Notes: a model not told the origin generated them from the letters alone. A stretch of 64,000 bases of DNA from Dendrophyllia cribrosa (GCA_024195265.1 JAJLRJ010000005.1:44434587-44498586), one strand, 5' to 3'. Counted from the stretch's first letter, positions 7,901-22,712 are shown. Numbers and translations are program-made.

Positions 7901-10900
7901 ATCACCCGCCTAAAGATCACCTCTTAGAAGAACACCCGCCTAAAGATGACCAGTCAAAAGATCACACGTCAGAGGATCACCCGCCAAAAGATCATCCCTT
8001 AGAAGAACACCCGCAAAAAGATCACCCGTCAGAGGAACACCCGCCAAAAGATCACCCGTCAGAAGATCACCCGCCAAAAGATCACCCCTTAGAAGAATAC
8101 CCGCCTAAAGATCACCCGTCAGTAGATCACCTGTCAAAAGATCACCTGCAAAAAGATCACCCGTCAAAAGATCACCCGTCAAAATATCACCCGTCAGATG
8201 ATCACTCGCCAAAAGATCACTCGTCACAGGATCACCCGCCAAAAGATCACCCGCCAAAAGATCACCACTTAGAAAAACACCCGCCTAAAGATCGCGCACC
8301 AAAAGATCACCGGTCAGAAGATCACCTTCCAAAAGATTACACGTCAGAAGATCACCCGCTAAAACATCCCCCGTCAGAGGATCACCCGTCAAAAGATCAC
8401 CCGTCAGAGGATCACCCGCCAAAAGATCACCCGTCAGATCATCACCCGCCAAAAGATCAGCCCTTAAAAGATCACCCTCCTAAAGATCACCCTTCAGAAG
8501 ATCACTCGCCAAAACATCACCCGTCAGATAATCACATGCGAAACGATCACCCGTCAGAGGATCACCCGTCAAAAGATCACCCGCCAGAAGATCACCCCTT
8601 AGAAGAACACCCGCCTAAAGATGACCCGTCAAAAGATCACACGTCAGAGGATCACCCGCCAAAAAAGGACCGGCCAAAAGATCACCCGTCAGAAGATCAC
8701 CTACCAAAAGATCACCCACCTAAACATCACCCGCCAGAGGATCACCCACTAAAAGATCACCCGTCAAAAGGTCACCCGCCAAAAGATCACCTCTTAGACG
8801 AACACCCGCCTAAACATGACCCGCCAAAAGATCACCCTTCAAATGATCACCCGTCAGAGGATCACCCGCCAAAAGATCACCCGTCAGAGGATCACCCGCC
8901 AAAAGATCACCGCCAAAAGATCACCCGTCAGAAGATCACCTGTCAAAAGATCACCTGCACAAAGATCACCCGTCAAAATATCACCCGTCAGAGGATCACT
9001 CGCCAAACGATCACTCGTCAGAGGATCACCCGCCAAAAGATCACCCCTTAGAACAACACCCGCCTAAAGATCACCCGTCAGAACATCACCCGCTAAAAGA
9101 TCACCCGTCAGAGAATCACCCGCCAAAAGAACACCCGTCAGAAGCTCACCCGCCAAAAGATCACAGGTCTAAAGTTAACCCGACAAAGGATCACCCGACA
9201 GATCACGTGTCAGAGGATCACTCACCAAAACATCACCCGTCAGATAATCACTCGCGAAAAGATCACTCGTCAGAGGATCACTCGCCAAAAGATCACCCCT
9301 TAGAAGAAAACCCGCCTAAAGATAACCCCTCAAAAGATCACTCGTCACAGGATCACCCGCCAAAAGATCACAACTTAGAAGAACACTCGCCTAAAGATCA
9401 CGCGCCAAAAGATCACCGGTCAGAAGATCACCTTCCAAAAGATTACACGTCAGAAGATCACCCGCTAAAACATCCCCCGTCAGAGGATCACCCGTAAAAA
9501 GATCACCCGCCTAAAGATCACCCTTCAGAAGATCACTCGCCAAAACATCACCCGTCAGATAATCACATGCGAAACGATCACCCGTCAGAGGATCACCCGC
9601 CAAAAGATCACCCACCTAAACATCACCCGCCAGAGGATCACCCACTAAAAGATCACCCGTCAAAAGGTCACCCGCCAGAAGATCACCCCTTAGAAGAACA
9701 CCTGCCTAAAGATGACCCGTCAAAAGATCACACGTCAGAGGATCACCCGCCAAAAAAGGACCGGCCAAAAGATCACCCGTCAGAGGATCACCCGCCAAAA
9801 GATCACCCGACCGAAGATCACCCGTCAAATGATCACTCACGAAAAGATCACAAGTCGGAAGATTACCCGCCAAAAGATCACCCCTTAGTAAAACTCCCGC
9901 CTAAAGATCACCCGTCAGAAGATCACCTACCAAAGGATCACCCACCTAAACATCACCCGCCAGAGGATCACTCACTAAAAGATCACCCGTCAAAAGGTCA
10001 CCTGTCAGATGATCACCTGCCAGAAGATCACCCGTCAGATTATCACTCGCCAAAAGATCAGCCCTTAAAAGATCACCGTCCTAAAGATCACCCGTCAGAA
10101 GATAACTCCCCAAAACATCACCCATCAGATAATCACACGCGAAAAGATCAACCTTCAGAGGATCACCCGCCAAAAGATCACCCACCAAAAGATCACCCAT
10201 CAGAAGATCACCCGCCAAAAGATCACCCGTCAAATGATCACCAGTCAGAGGATCACACGCCAAAAGATCACCCGTCAGAGGATCACCCGCCAAAAGATCA
10301 CCCATCAGTGGATCACCCGCCAGAAGATCACCCGTGAGCCGATCACACGCAAAAAGATCACCCGTCAGAAGATCACCGGCCAAAACATCACCCGTCCAAA
10401 GATCACGCGTCAGAGGATCACCCGCCAAAACATCACTCGTCAGAAGATCACCCGCCAAAATATCACCAGTCAAAAGATCACCCGTCAGAGGATCACCCGC
10501 CGAAAGATCACCCATCAGAGGATCACCCGCCTAACGATCACGCCTTAGAAGATCATCCACCGAAAGTTCACCGTCAAAAGATCACCTGCCAGAACATCAC
10601 TCGTCAGAGGATCACCCGCCAAAAGATCACCCCTTACAAGAACACCCACATGTAGATCACCCGCCAAAAGATCACCTGTCAAAAGATCACCCGTCAGAGG
10701 ATCACCCGTCAGAGGATCACCCGCCAAAAGATCACCCGTCAAAAGATTACCCGTCACAGGGTCACCCGCCAAAGGATCTCCCGTCAGAGAATCACCCGCA
10801 AAAAGATCATTCGTCAGAAGCTCATCCGCCAAAAGATCACCCGTCAGTGGATCACCCGCCGAAAGATCACCCGTCAAAAGATCACCCGTCAGAGGATCAC

Positions 10901-11626
10901 CAGCCAAAAGATCACCCGTCAGAGAATCATCCGCCTAAAGATCACCCGTCAGAAGATCACATACCAAACGATCACCCGTCAGAAGATCACCTGGCTAAAC
11001 ATCACCCGTCAGAGGATCACCCACTAAAAGATCACACGTCAAAAGGTCACCCGTCACATAATAACCCGCCAAAAAGGTCACCCGTCAGAAGATCACCCGC
11101 CAAAAGATCTCCCGTCAAAAGATAACCCGTCAGAGGATCACCCGCTAAACGATCATCCGTCAGAGGATCAGCCGCCTAACGATCACCCCTTAGAAGAACA
11201 CCCCCCGAAAAATCACCCGTCAGAATATCACTCGCCAGAACATCACCCATCGGAGGATCACACGCCAAAAGATCACCCGTCAGATGATCACCCGCCAAAA
11301 GATCACCCCTTAGAAGAACACCCGTCTAAAGATCACCCGCCAAAGGATCACCCGTCAGAGGATCACCCGCCAAAAGATCACCCGTGAGAGGATCACCCGC
11401 AAAAAGATCACCCCTTAGAAGATCACCCCCCGAAAGATCACCGGTCAAAAGATCACTCGCCAAAACATCACCCGTCAGAGGATCACACGCGAAAAGATCA
11501 CCCGTGAGAGGATCACCGCCAAAAGATCACCACTTAGAAGAACACCCGCGTAAAGATCACCCGTCAGAGGATCACCCGCCAAAAGATCACCCCTCAGAGT
11601 ATCACCCGCCAAAAGATCACCCCTTA
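4943..11626 (+). repeat. 15-bp satellite array, block A
   Basis: Tandem 15-mers, mainly GATCACCCGTCAGAG/A and GATCACCCGCCAAAA, with recurrent variants GATCACCCCTTAGAA followed by GAACACCCGCCTAAA. Every unit carries GATC and usually one CpG. Units differ by scattered substitutions and rare single-base indels (for example near 5176, 6960, 8907 and 9200). Longer blocks recur: a block starting AGCCCTTAAAAGATCACC appears near 5411, 5921, 7408, 8458 and 10058. Because 15 is divisible by 3 and four frames lack stops, many long ORFs appear (DHPPK/DHPSE, ITRQK, SPAKR on +, LTGDLLAGD on -). These are not annotated as genes. Confidence 0.97.
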
Positions 11627-11871
11627 AGCCCCGTCTGCACGTTCTAACATTGTTATATAACATTTGTTGGTCTAACAATGTTAGAACGTGTAGCCGGCAT
11701 GATAGATTATGCTTGTCTAACATTTTTTGTTACAAGGACGTTTTGATTTCGATCAAACATTCGTCTAAGAAAAAATGTTAGTCAAACATCATCCAACATG
11801 CCGGCTACACGTTCTAACATTGTTAGACCAACAAATGTTATATAACAATGTTAGAACGTGTAGCCGGGGCT
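11627..11871. mobile_element. Palindromic MITE, Harbinger-like, inside the satellite
   Basis: A 245-bp insertion flanked by TTA (11624-11626 and 11872-11874). The uninterrupted satellite unit reads CCCTTAGAAG, so TTA is the target duplication. Ends are AGCCCCGTCTGCACG and CGTGTAGCCGGGGCT (2 mismatches). The two arms of about 75 bp are almost perfect inverted copies, and each contains its own inverted motif (GTTCTAACATTGTTA / TAACAATGTTAGAAC). The transcript would fold into a long double hairpin. A 3-bp TWA duplication is typical of PIF/Harbinger; the family call is inference. No coding capacity. Confidence 0.8.
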
Positions 11872-11874
11872 TTA

Positions 11875-14800
11875 GAAGAACACCCGCCTAAAGATCACCC
11901 GCCAAAAGATCACCCGTTAGAGGATCACCCGCCAAAAGATCACCCGACGGAGGATCACACACAAAAAGATCACCCGTCAGAGGATCACCCGCCAAAAGAT
12001 GACCCGTCAGATTATCACCCGCCAAAAGATCAGCCCTTAAAAGATCACCCTCCTAAAGATCACCCGTCAGAAGATCACTCGCCAAAACATCACCTGTCAG
12101 ATAATCACACGCGAAAAGATCACCCGTCAGAGGATCACCCGCCGAAAGATCACCCCTTAGAAGAACACCCGCCTAAAGATGATCCGTCAAAAGATCACCC
12201 GTCAGAGGATCACCCGCCAAAAGATCACCCGTCAAAATATCACCCGTCAGAAGATCAGCTACAAAAAGATAACCCATCAGAAGATCACCGGCTAAAACAT
12301 CACCCTTCAGAGGATCAGCCGTAAAATATCACCCGTCAAAAGATCACCCGTCGGAGCATCACCCGCTATAAGATCACCCGTCAGATTATCACCCGCCAAA
12401 AGATCAGCCCTTAAAAGATCAACCTCCTAAAGATCACCCGTCAGAAGATCACTCGCCAAAACATCACCTGTCAGATAATCACCACCGAAAAGATCACTCG
12501 TCAGAGGATCACGAGCCAAAAGATGACCACTTAGAAGAACACCCGCCTAAAGATGACCCGTCAAAAGATCACCCGTCAGAGGATCATCCGCCAAAAGATC
12601 ATCCCTTAGAAGAACACCCGCGTAAAGATCACTCGTCAGAAGATCACCTACCAAAAGATCACCCGCCTAAACATCAATCGTCAGAGGATCACCCACTAAA
12701 AGATCACCCGTCAAAAGATCACACGTCAGAGGATCGCCCGCGAAAAGACAACCCTTCAGAAAATCACCCGCCAAAAGATCACCCTTCACAGGATCACCCT
12801 TCAGAGGATCACCCGCCAAAAGATCAGCCGTCAGAAGATCACCGGCCAAAAGATAACCCGTCCAAAGAGCACCCGTCAGAGGATCACCCGCCAAAAAATC
12901 ACCCGTCAGAAGATCACCCGCCAAAAGATCACCCGTCAGATTATCACCCGCCAAAGGATCACCCCTTAGAAGAACACCAGCCTAAAGATCACCCGCCAAA
13001 AGATCACCCGTCAGAGGATAACCCGCTGAAAGATCATCCGTCAGAACATCACCCCTAAGAAGATCACCCGCCAAAAGATCACCTGTCAGAGGATCAGCCG
13101 CTAAAACATCACCCGTCAGAAGATCACCCGCCAAAAGATCACCAGTCAAAAGATCACCCGTCAGAGGATCACCCGCCGAAAGATCATTCGTCAGAGGATC
13201 ACCCGCCTAACGATCACCCCTTAGAAGATTACCCACCAAAAGATCACCCGTCAGAAGATCACCCGCCAAAAGATCACTCCTTAGAAGAACACCCGCCTAA
13301 AGATCACTCGCCAAAAGATCACCCGCCAAAAGATCACCCGTCAGAGGATCACCCGCCAAAAGATCACCCCTTAGAAGAACACCCGCCTAAAGATCACCCG
13401 TCAAAAGATCACCTACCAAAAGATCACCCGTCAGAAGATCACCCGCTAAAACATCACCCGTCAGAGGATCATCCGCTAAAAGATCACCCGCCAAAGGATC
13501 ACCCGTCAGAGAATCAGCCGCCAAAAGATCACCCGTCAGAAGCTCACCCGCCAAAAGATCACCGGCCAAAAGTTAACCCGACAGACAATCACCCGAAAGA
13601 GGATCACCAGCCAAAAGATCACCCGTCAGAGGATCACCCGCCAAAAGATGAACCATCAGACGATCACCCGCCAAAAGACCACCCTTCAGAAAATCACATG
13701 CCAAAAGATCACCCGTCAGAGGATCACAATCTAAAAGATCACCCATGAGAGGATCACCCCTTAGAACATCACGCACCAAAAGATCACCCGCCAAAAGATC
13801 ACCCGACAGAGGATCACCCGCGAAAAGATCACCCGTCAGATTATCACCCGCCAAAAGATCAGCCCTTAAAAGATCACCCTCCTAAAGATCACGCGTCAGA
13901 AGATCACTCGCAAAAACATCACCCGTCAGAAGATCACTCGCAAAAACATCACCCGTCAAATAATCAGACGCGAAAAGATCACCCGTCAGAGGATCACCCG
14001 CCAAAAGATCACCCGCGAAAAGATCACCTCTTAGAAGAACACCCGCCTAAGGATCACCAGCCAAAAGATCACCCGTCTGAAGATCACCCGCCAAATGATC
14101 ACTCGCGAAAAGATCACAAGTCAGAAGATCATCCGCCAAAAGATCAATCGTTAGAAGAACACCCGTCAGAGGATAACCCGCCAAAAGATGTCCCGTCATA
14201 AGATCACCCGTCAGAGGATCACCCCTTAGAAGATCACGCACCATAAGATCACCCCCCAAAAGATCCCCCGTCAGATGATTACACGCCAAAAGATCACCCG
14301 TCAGAAGATCACCAGCCAAAAGATCACCCGTCAGAGGATCACCCGCCAAAAGTTCCCCCGTTAGAGGATCACCCGCCAAAAGATCACCCCTTAGAAGAAC
14401 ACCCGCCTAAAGATCGCCCGCCAAAAGAACACCCGTCAGAGGATAACCCGCGAAAAGATCACCCTTCAGAAGATCACCCGCCAAAAGATCACCCGCGAAA
14501 AGATCAACTCTCAGAAGATCACTAGCAAAAAGATCACTCCTTAGAAAAACACCCGCCTAAAGATCACCCGTCAGAGGATCACCCGCCAAAACATCTCCCG
14601 TCAAAAGATCACCCATCAGAAGATCACCCACGAAATGATCACCCGCGAAGAAATCACCCGTCAGAAGATCACCCGCCAAAAGATCACCCCTTACAAGAAC
14701 ACCCGCCTAAAGATGACCCGTTAAAAGATCACCCGTGAGAGGATAACCCGCCAAAAGATCACCCGTCAGAAGATCACCCGCCAAAAGATCACCCGTCAAT

Positions 14801-17800
14801 TGATCACCCGTCAGAGGATCACCCGCCAAAAGATCACCCGTCAGAGGATCACCCGCCGAAAGATCACCCGTAAGAGGATCACCAGCCTAACGATCACCCC
14901 TTAGAACATAACCACCCAAAAGATCACCCGTCAGAACATCACTAGCCAGAACATCACCTATCAGAGGATCACCCGCCAAAAGCTCACCCGTCAGAAGATC
15001 ACCTGTCAAAAGATTACCTGCATAAAGATCACCCGTCAAAAGATCACCCGTCAGAGGAACACCCGCCAAAAGATCTCCCGTCAGAGTATCACCCGCCAAA
15101 AGATCACCCCTTAGAAGAACATCCGCCTAAAGATCACCTGTGAGAAGATCACTCAACAAAACATCACCCGTCAGCGGATAACACGCCAAAAGATCACCCG
15201 TTAGACGATCACCCGCCAAAAGATGACCCGTGAGAGGATCACCCGCCAAAAGATCACCCGTGAGAAGACCACCCGCCAAAAGATCTCCCGTCAAAAGATC
15301 ACCCGTCATAGGATCACCCTCCAGAAGATCACCCGTCAGACGATCACCCGCCAAAAGATGACCCGTGAGAGGATCACCCGCCAAAAGATCACCCTTCAGA
15401 AAATCACCCGCCAAAAGATTACCCGTTAGAGGATCACACGCCAAAAGATCACCTGTGAGAAGATCACTCAACAAAACATCACCCGTCAGCGAATAACACG
15501 CCAAAAGATTATCCGTCAGAGGATCACCCGCCAAAAGATCAACCCATAGAAGAACATCCGCCTAAAGATCACCCGCGAAAAGATCACCCGTCAGAGGATC
15601 ACCCCCCAAACGATCACCCCTTACATGATCACCCCCCAAAAGATCACCCGTGAGAAGATCACTCGCCAAAACATCACCAGTCAGAGGATCACACCCCAAA
15701 AGATCACCGCGTAGAAGAACGCCTGCCTAAAGATCACCCGCCTAAAGATCACCCGTCGAGAGATAACCTTTTAAAAGATCACCCTCCAAAAGATTACCCG
15801 TCAGAAGATCACTCGCCAAAACATCACCGGTCAGATGATCACACGCCAAAAGATCACCCGTCAGAGGATCACCCGCCAAAAGATCACCCTTCAGACGATC
15901 ACCCGCAAAAAGATGGTCCGTCAGAGGATCACCCACCGAAATCCCACCTTTCAGAAAATCACCCGCCAAAAGATCACCCGTCAGAGAAGGACCCGCCAAA
16001 AGAACAGCCGTCAGAAGATCACCCGCCAAAAGATCACTCGTCCAAAGATCACCCGTCAGAGGACAACCCGCCAAAAGATGTCCCGTCATAAGATCACCCG
16101 TCAGAGGATCACCCCTTAGAAGATCACGCACCATAAGATCACCCCCGAAAACATCCCCCGTCAGATTATCACACGCCAAAAGATCACCCGTCAGAAGATC
16201 ACCAGCCAAAAGATCACCCGTCAGAGGATCACCCGCCAAAAGTTCACCCGTTACAGGATCACCCGCCAAAAGATCACCCCTTAGAAGAACACCCGCCTAA
16301 AGATCGCCCGCCAAAAGAACACCCGTCAGAGGATAACCCGCGAAAAGATCACCCTTCAGAAGATCACCCGCCAAAAGATCACCCACGAAAAGATCAACTC
16401 TCAGAAGATCACTAGCAAAAAGATCACTCCTTAGAAAAACACCCGCCAAAAGATCCCCTATCAGAAGATCGCTAGCAAAAAGATCACTCCTTAGAAAAAC
16501 ACCCGTCTAAAGATCACCCGCCAAAAGATCACCCGTCACAGCATCACACGCCATACGATCACCCCTTAGAAGATCCCCCCCAAAAGATCACCCCACAGAG
16601 GATCACCCGTCAATAGATCACCACTTAGAAAAACACCCGCCTAAAGATCACCCGCCAAAAGATCACCCGTCACATGATCAGCTGTCAAAAAAAGATCACC
16701 AGCAAAAAGTTCACCCGTCAAAATATCACCCGTCAGAGGATCACTCGCCAAAAGATCACTCGTTAGTGGATGACCGGCCAAAAGATCACCCCTTAGAAGA
16801 ACACCCGCCTAAAGGTCACCCACCAAAAGATCACCCGCCAGAGGATCACCCGCCAAAAGATCTCCCGTCAAAAGATCACCCGTCAGAGGATCACCCGTCA
16901 GAGGATCAGCCGCCAAACGATCACCCGTCAGAGGATCACCCGATAGAAGATCACGCACCCAAAGATCACCCGCCAAAAGTTCACCCAATAGAAGATCACC
17001 CACCAAAAGATCACACCTTAGAAGAACACCCGCCTAAAGATCACCCGTCTAAAGATCACCCCTTAAAAGATTACCCTACAAAAGATCACCCGTCAGAAGA
17101 TCACTCGCCAAAACATCACTCGTCAGATGATCTCCCGTCAAAAGATCACCCGTCAGAGGATCAGCCGCCAAACGATCACCCGTCAGAGGATCACCCCTTA
17201 GAAGATCACGCACCCAAAGATCACCCGCCAAAAGTTCACCCGACAGAAGATCACCCACCAAAAGATCACCAGTCAAAAGATCATCCGTCAGAGGATCACC
17301 CGCCGAAAGATCACCCGTCAGAGGATCACCCGCGAAGAAATCACCCGTCAGAAGATCACCCGCCAAAAGATCACCCCTTACAAGAACACCCGCCTAAAGA
17401 TCACCCGTCAAAAGATCGCCCGCCAAAACATCAACCGACAGAGGATCACCCGCCAAAAGATCACCCCTTAGAAGAACACCCGCCTAAAGATCACCCGTCT
17501 AAAGATCACCCCTTAAAAGATCACCCTACAAAAGATCACCCGTCAGAAGATCACTCGCCAAAACATCACTCGTCAGATGATCACACGCCAAAAGATCACC
17601 CGTCAGAGGATCACCCGCCAAAAGATCACCCGTCAAAAGATCATCCGACAGAGGATCACAATCCGAAAGATCACCATTCAGAGGATCACCCCTTAGAACA
17701 TCACGCACCAAAAGATCTCTCGTCAAAAGATCACCTGTCAGAGGATTACCCGCCAAACTATCACCCGTCAGAGGATCACCCCTTAGAAGATCACGCACCA

Positions 17801-20800
17801 AAAGGTCACGCACCAAAAGATCACCCGCCAAAAGATCACCCGTCAGATGATCACACGCCAAAAAATCACCCGTCAGAGAATCACCCGCCAAAAGATCACC
17901 CCTTAGAAGAACACCCGCTTAAAGATGATCCATCAAAAGATCACCCGTCAGAGGATCACCAGCCAAAAGATCCCCCGTCAAAAGATCACCCGTCACAGGA
18001 TCACCCGCCAAACGATCACCCGTCACAGGATCACCCCTTAGAAGATCACGCACCAACAGATCACCCGTCAAAAGATCACCCACCAAAAGATCACCAGTCA
18101 AAAGATCATCCGTCAGAGGATCACCCGCCGAAAGATCACCCGTCACAGGATCATCCGCCAAAAGATCACCTGTAAGAAGGTCACCGCCAAAAGATCATCC
18201 GTCAAAAGATCACATGTCAAAGGATCACCAGTCGGAGGATCACCCGTCAAAGGATCACCCGTCAGAGAATCACCCGCCAAAAGATCACCTGTCAGAAGCT
18301 CACCCGCCAAAAGATCACCGGTCAGAGTATCACCCGCCAAAAGATCACCCCTTAGAAGAACACCCGTAAAAAGATCACCCGTCAGAGGATCACCCGCCAA
18401 AAGATCACCCGTCAAAAGATCACCCGTCAGCGGATCACAATCTAAAAGATCACCCATGAGAGGATCACCCCTTAGAACATCACGCACCAAAAGATCACCC
18501 GCCAAAATATCTCCCGTCAGAGGATCACCCGCCAAAAAGATCACCCGTCAGAGGATCACATGTCAAAAAGATCACCCGTCAGAAGATCACCCACCAAATG
18601 ATCACTCGCGAAAAGATCACCCGTCAGAAGATCACCCGTCAAAAGATCACCCGCCAAAAGATCACTCCTTAAAAGAACACCCGCCTAAAGATCACCCGCC
18701 AAAAGATCACCCGCGAAAAGATCACACTTCAGAAGATCACCAGCCAAAAGATCACCCGTCAGACGATCACCCGCCTAAACATCACCCGTCAGAGGATCAC
18801 CCACTAAAAGATCACCCGTCAAAAGATCACCCGTCAGATTATCACTCCCGAAAAGATCAGCCTATAAAAGATCACCCTCTTAAAGATCACCCGTCAGAAG
18901 ATCACTCGCCAAAACATCACCAATCAGATAATCACACGCGAAAAGATCACCCGTCAGAGGATCACCCGCTAAATGATCACCCCTTAGAAGAACACCCGCC
19001 TAAAGATGACCCGTCAAACGATCACCCATCAGAGGTTCACCCGCCAAAAGATCACCCGTCAAAAGTTCACCCGTCAGAGGATTACCCGCCGAAAGATCAC
19101 CCATCAGAGTATCTCCCGCCTAACGATCACCAATTAGAAGATCACCCCCCAAAAGATTACCCGTCAGAAGATCACTCGCCAGAACATCACCGGTCAGAGG
19201 ATCACAGGACAAAATATCACCCGTCAGAGGATCACCCGCCAGAAGATCACCCTTTAGAAAATCACCCGCTAAAAGATCACCGTTGAGAGGATCACCCGCC
19301 AAAAGATCAGCCGCCAGAAGATCACCGGCCAAAAGATCACCCGTCCACAGATCACCCGTCAGAGGATCACCCGCAAAAAGATGACCCGGCAGAGGATCAC
19401 CCGCGAAGAGACCACCCTTTAGAAAATCACCCGCCAAAAGATCACCGTTGAGAGGATCACCCGCCAAAAGATCAGCCGCCAGAAGATCACCGGCCAAAAG
19501 ATCACCCGTCCACAGATCACCCGTCAGAGGATCACCCGCCAAAACATCACCCGTCAAAGGATCACACGCTAAAACATCACCCGTCAAAAGATCTCCCAAC
19601 AGAGGATCACCCGCCAAAAGATCACCGTCAGAGGGTCACCCGTCAAAAGTTCACCCGTCAGATTATCACTCGCCAAAAGATCAGCCTATAAAAGATCACC
19701 CTCCTAAAGATCACCCGTCAGAAGATCACTCACCAGAACATCACTCATCAGAGGATCACACGCGAAAAGATCACCAGTCAGAGGATCACCCGCCAAAAGA
19801 TCACCCCTTAGAAGAACACCCGCCTAAAGATCACCGTCAGAGGGTCACCCGTCAAAAGTTCACCCGTCAGATTATCACTCGCCAAAAGATCACCCCTTAG
19901 AAGATCACCCACCAAAAGATCACCCGTCAGAAGATCACTCACCAGAACATCACTCATCAGAGGATCACACGCGAAAAGATCACCCGTCAGAGGATCACCC
20001 GCCAAAAGATCACCCCTTAGAAGAACACCCGCCTAAAGATCACCCGTCAGAAGATGACCTACCAAAAGATCACGCGTCAGAAGATCAGCCGCTAAAACAT
20101 CCCCCGTCAGAAGAACCCACGGTAAAAGATCACCCGTCAAAAGATCACCCGTCAGAGGATCACCCGCGAAAAGATCACCCGTCAGATTATCACCCGCCAA
20201 AGGATCAGCCCTTAAAAGATCACCCTCCTAAAGATCACGCGTCAGAAGATCACTCGCAAAAACATCATCCGTCAGAAGATCACTCGCAAAAACATCACCG
20301 GTCAAATAATCAGACGCGAAAAGATCACCCGTCAGAGGATCACCCGCCAAAAGATCACCTCTTAGAAGAACACCCGCCTAAGGATTACCCGCCAAAAGAT
20401 CACCCGCAGAAGATCACCCGCGAAATGATCACTCGCGAAAAGATCACAAGTCAGAAGATCATCCGCCAAAAGATCAATCGTTAGAAGAACACCCGCCTAA
20501 AGATCACCCGTCAGAATATCACCCGCCTAAACATCACCAGTCAGAGGATCACCCACTAAGTCTAAAAGATCACCCGTCAAAAGATCACCCGTCAGATTAT
20601 CACTCGCCAAAAGATCAGCCTATAAAAGATCACCCTCCTAAAGATCACCCGTCAGAAGATCACTCGCCAAAACATCACCCATCAGATAATCACACGCGAA
20701 AAGATCACCCATCAGAGAATCACCCGCCAAAAGATCACCCGTTAGAAGAACACCCGCCTAAAGATGACCCGTCAAAAGATCACCCGTTAGAGGATCACCC

Positions 20801-22702
20801 ACCAAAAGATCACCCGTCAAAAGATCACCCGTCAGAGGATTACCCGACGAAAGATCACCTATCAGAGGATCACCCGCCTAACGATCACCAATTAGAAGAT
20901 CATCCCCAAAAGATCACCCGCCAGAACATCACCGGTCAGAGGATCACAGGCCAAAATGTCACCCGTCAGAGGATCACCCGCCATAAGATCACCCGTCAAA
21001 ATATCACCCGTCAGAGGATCACCCGCCAGAAGATCACCCGTCAGACGATCACCCGCAAAAAGATCACCCGTCAGAGGATCGCCCGACAAAAGACCACGCT
21101 TCAGAAAATAACCCGCCAAATGATCACCCTTCAGAGGATCACCCGCCAAAAGATCAGCCGTCAGAAGATCACCGGCCAAAAGATCACCCGTCCAAAGATC
21201 ACCTGTCAGAGGATCACCCGAAAAAAAATCACCCGTTGGAAGATAACTCGCCAGAACATCTCCCATAAGAGGATCACACGCCAAAAGATCACCCGTCAGA
21301 AGAACACTCGCCAGAACATCTCCCATCAGAGGATCACACGCGAAAAGATCACCCGTCAGATGATCACCGGCCAAACGATCACCCCTTAGAAGAACACACG
21401 CCTAAAGATCACCCGCCAAAAGATCATCCGTCAGAAGATCACCTGTCAAAAGATCACCTGCAAAAAGATCACCCGTGAAAAGAACACCCGTCAGGGGATC
21501 ATCCGCCAAAAGATCAGCCGCCAGAGTATCACCCGCCAAAAGATCACCCTTTAGAAGAACACCCGCCGAAAGATCACCGCCAAAAGATCACCCGTCAGAG
21601 GATCACCCGCTAAAAAGATCACCAGTCAGAAGATCAACCGCCATAAGATCACTCCTAAAAAGAACACAAGCCTAAAGATCACCCGCCAAAAGATCACCCG
21701 TCAGAAGATCACCCGTCAGAAGATCACCCGCCAAAAGATCACTCCTTAAAAGAACACCCGCCTAAAGATCACCCGCCAAAAGATCACCCGCCAAAACATT
21801 ACCCGTCAGAAGATCACACGCCAAAAGATCACCAGTCAAAAGATCACCCGTCCGAGGATCACCCGCCGAAAGATCACCCGTCAGAGTATCCCCGCCTAAC
21901 GATCACCTCTTTGAAGATCACCCCCGAAAGGATCACCCGTCAGAAGATCACTCGCCTGAACATCACCCATCAGAGGATCACACGCCAAAAAATCACCCGT
22001 CGGAGGATCACCCGCCTAAAGATCACCCCTTAGAAGAACACCCGCCTAAAGATCACGCGTCTGAAGATCACCTATCAAAAGATCACCTACAAAAAGATCA
22101 CCTGTCTAAAGATCACCCGTCAGAGGATCACCCGCCAAAAGATCACCCGTCAGAGGATCACGCGCCAAAAGATCACCCGTAAGAAGATCACCCGCCAAAA
22201 GATCACCCGTCAAAAGATCAACCGTCAGAGGATCACCCGCCAAAGGACCACCCGTCAGAGAATGCCCCGCCAAAAGATCACCCGTCAGAAGATCACCTGT
22301 CAAAAGATCACCTGCAAAAAGATCACCCGTCAAAAGAACACCCGTCAGGGGATCACCCGACAGAGTGTCACCCACCAAAAGATCACCCTTTAGAAGAACA
22401 CCCGCCTAAAGATAACCACCAAAAGATCACCCGTCAGAGGATCACCCGTCAAAAAGATCACCAGTCAGAAGATCACCCGCCAAAAGATCACTCCTAAAAA
22501 GAACACAAGCCTAAAGATCACCCGCCAAAAGATTACCCGCCGAAAGATCACCCGTCAGAAGATCACCCGCCAAAAGATCACTCCTTAAAAGAATACCCGC
22601 CTAAAGATCACCCGCCAAAAGATCACGAGCCAAAAGATCTCCCATCAGAGGATCACACGCGAAAAGATCACCCGTCAGATGATCACCGGCCAAAAGATCA
22701 CC
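11875..22702 (+). repeat. 15-bp satellite array, block B
   Basis: The same 15-bp satellite continues in the same orientation for about 10.8 kb. The longest uninterrupted DHPPK-type frame is here (16766-18175, 469 codons). Large block duplications are visible: the stretch from about 13,920 to 14,520 resembles 15,840-16,420 and 20,270-20,500. The AGCCCTTAAAAGATCACC marker recurs near 12,030, 12,405, 13,860 and 20,205. A variant (AGCCTATAAAAGATCACC) is at about 18,860, 19,682 and 20,622. No non-satellite sequence larger than a few bases interrupts the block. Confidence 0.97.
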
Positions 22703-22712
22703 CCTTAGAAGA

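Noticed and set aside
4943..22702. Dozens of satellite ORFs (DHPPK, LTGDLLAGD, ITRQK, SPAKR types)
   Set aside because: The 15-bp unit is stop-free in four frames, frames switch at single-base indels, starts are arbitrary, and no flanking gene signals exist.
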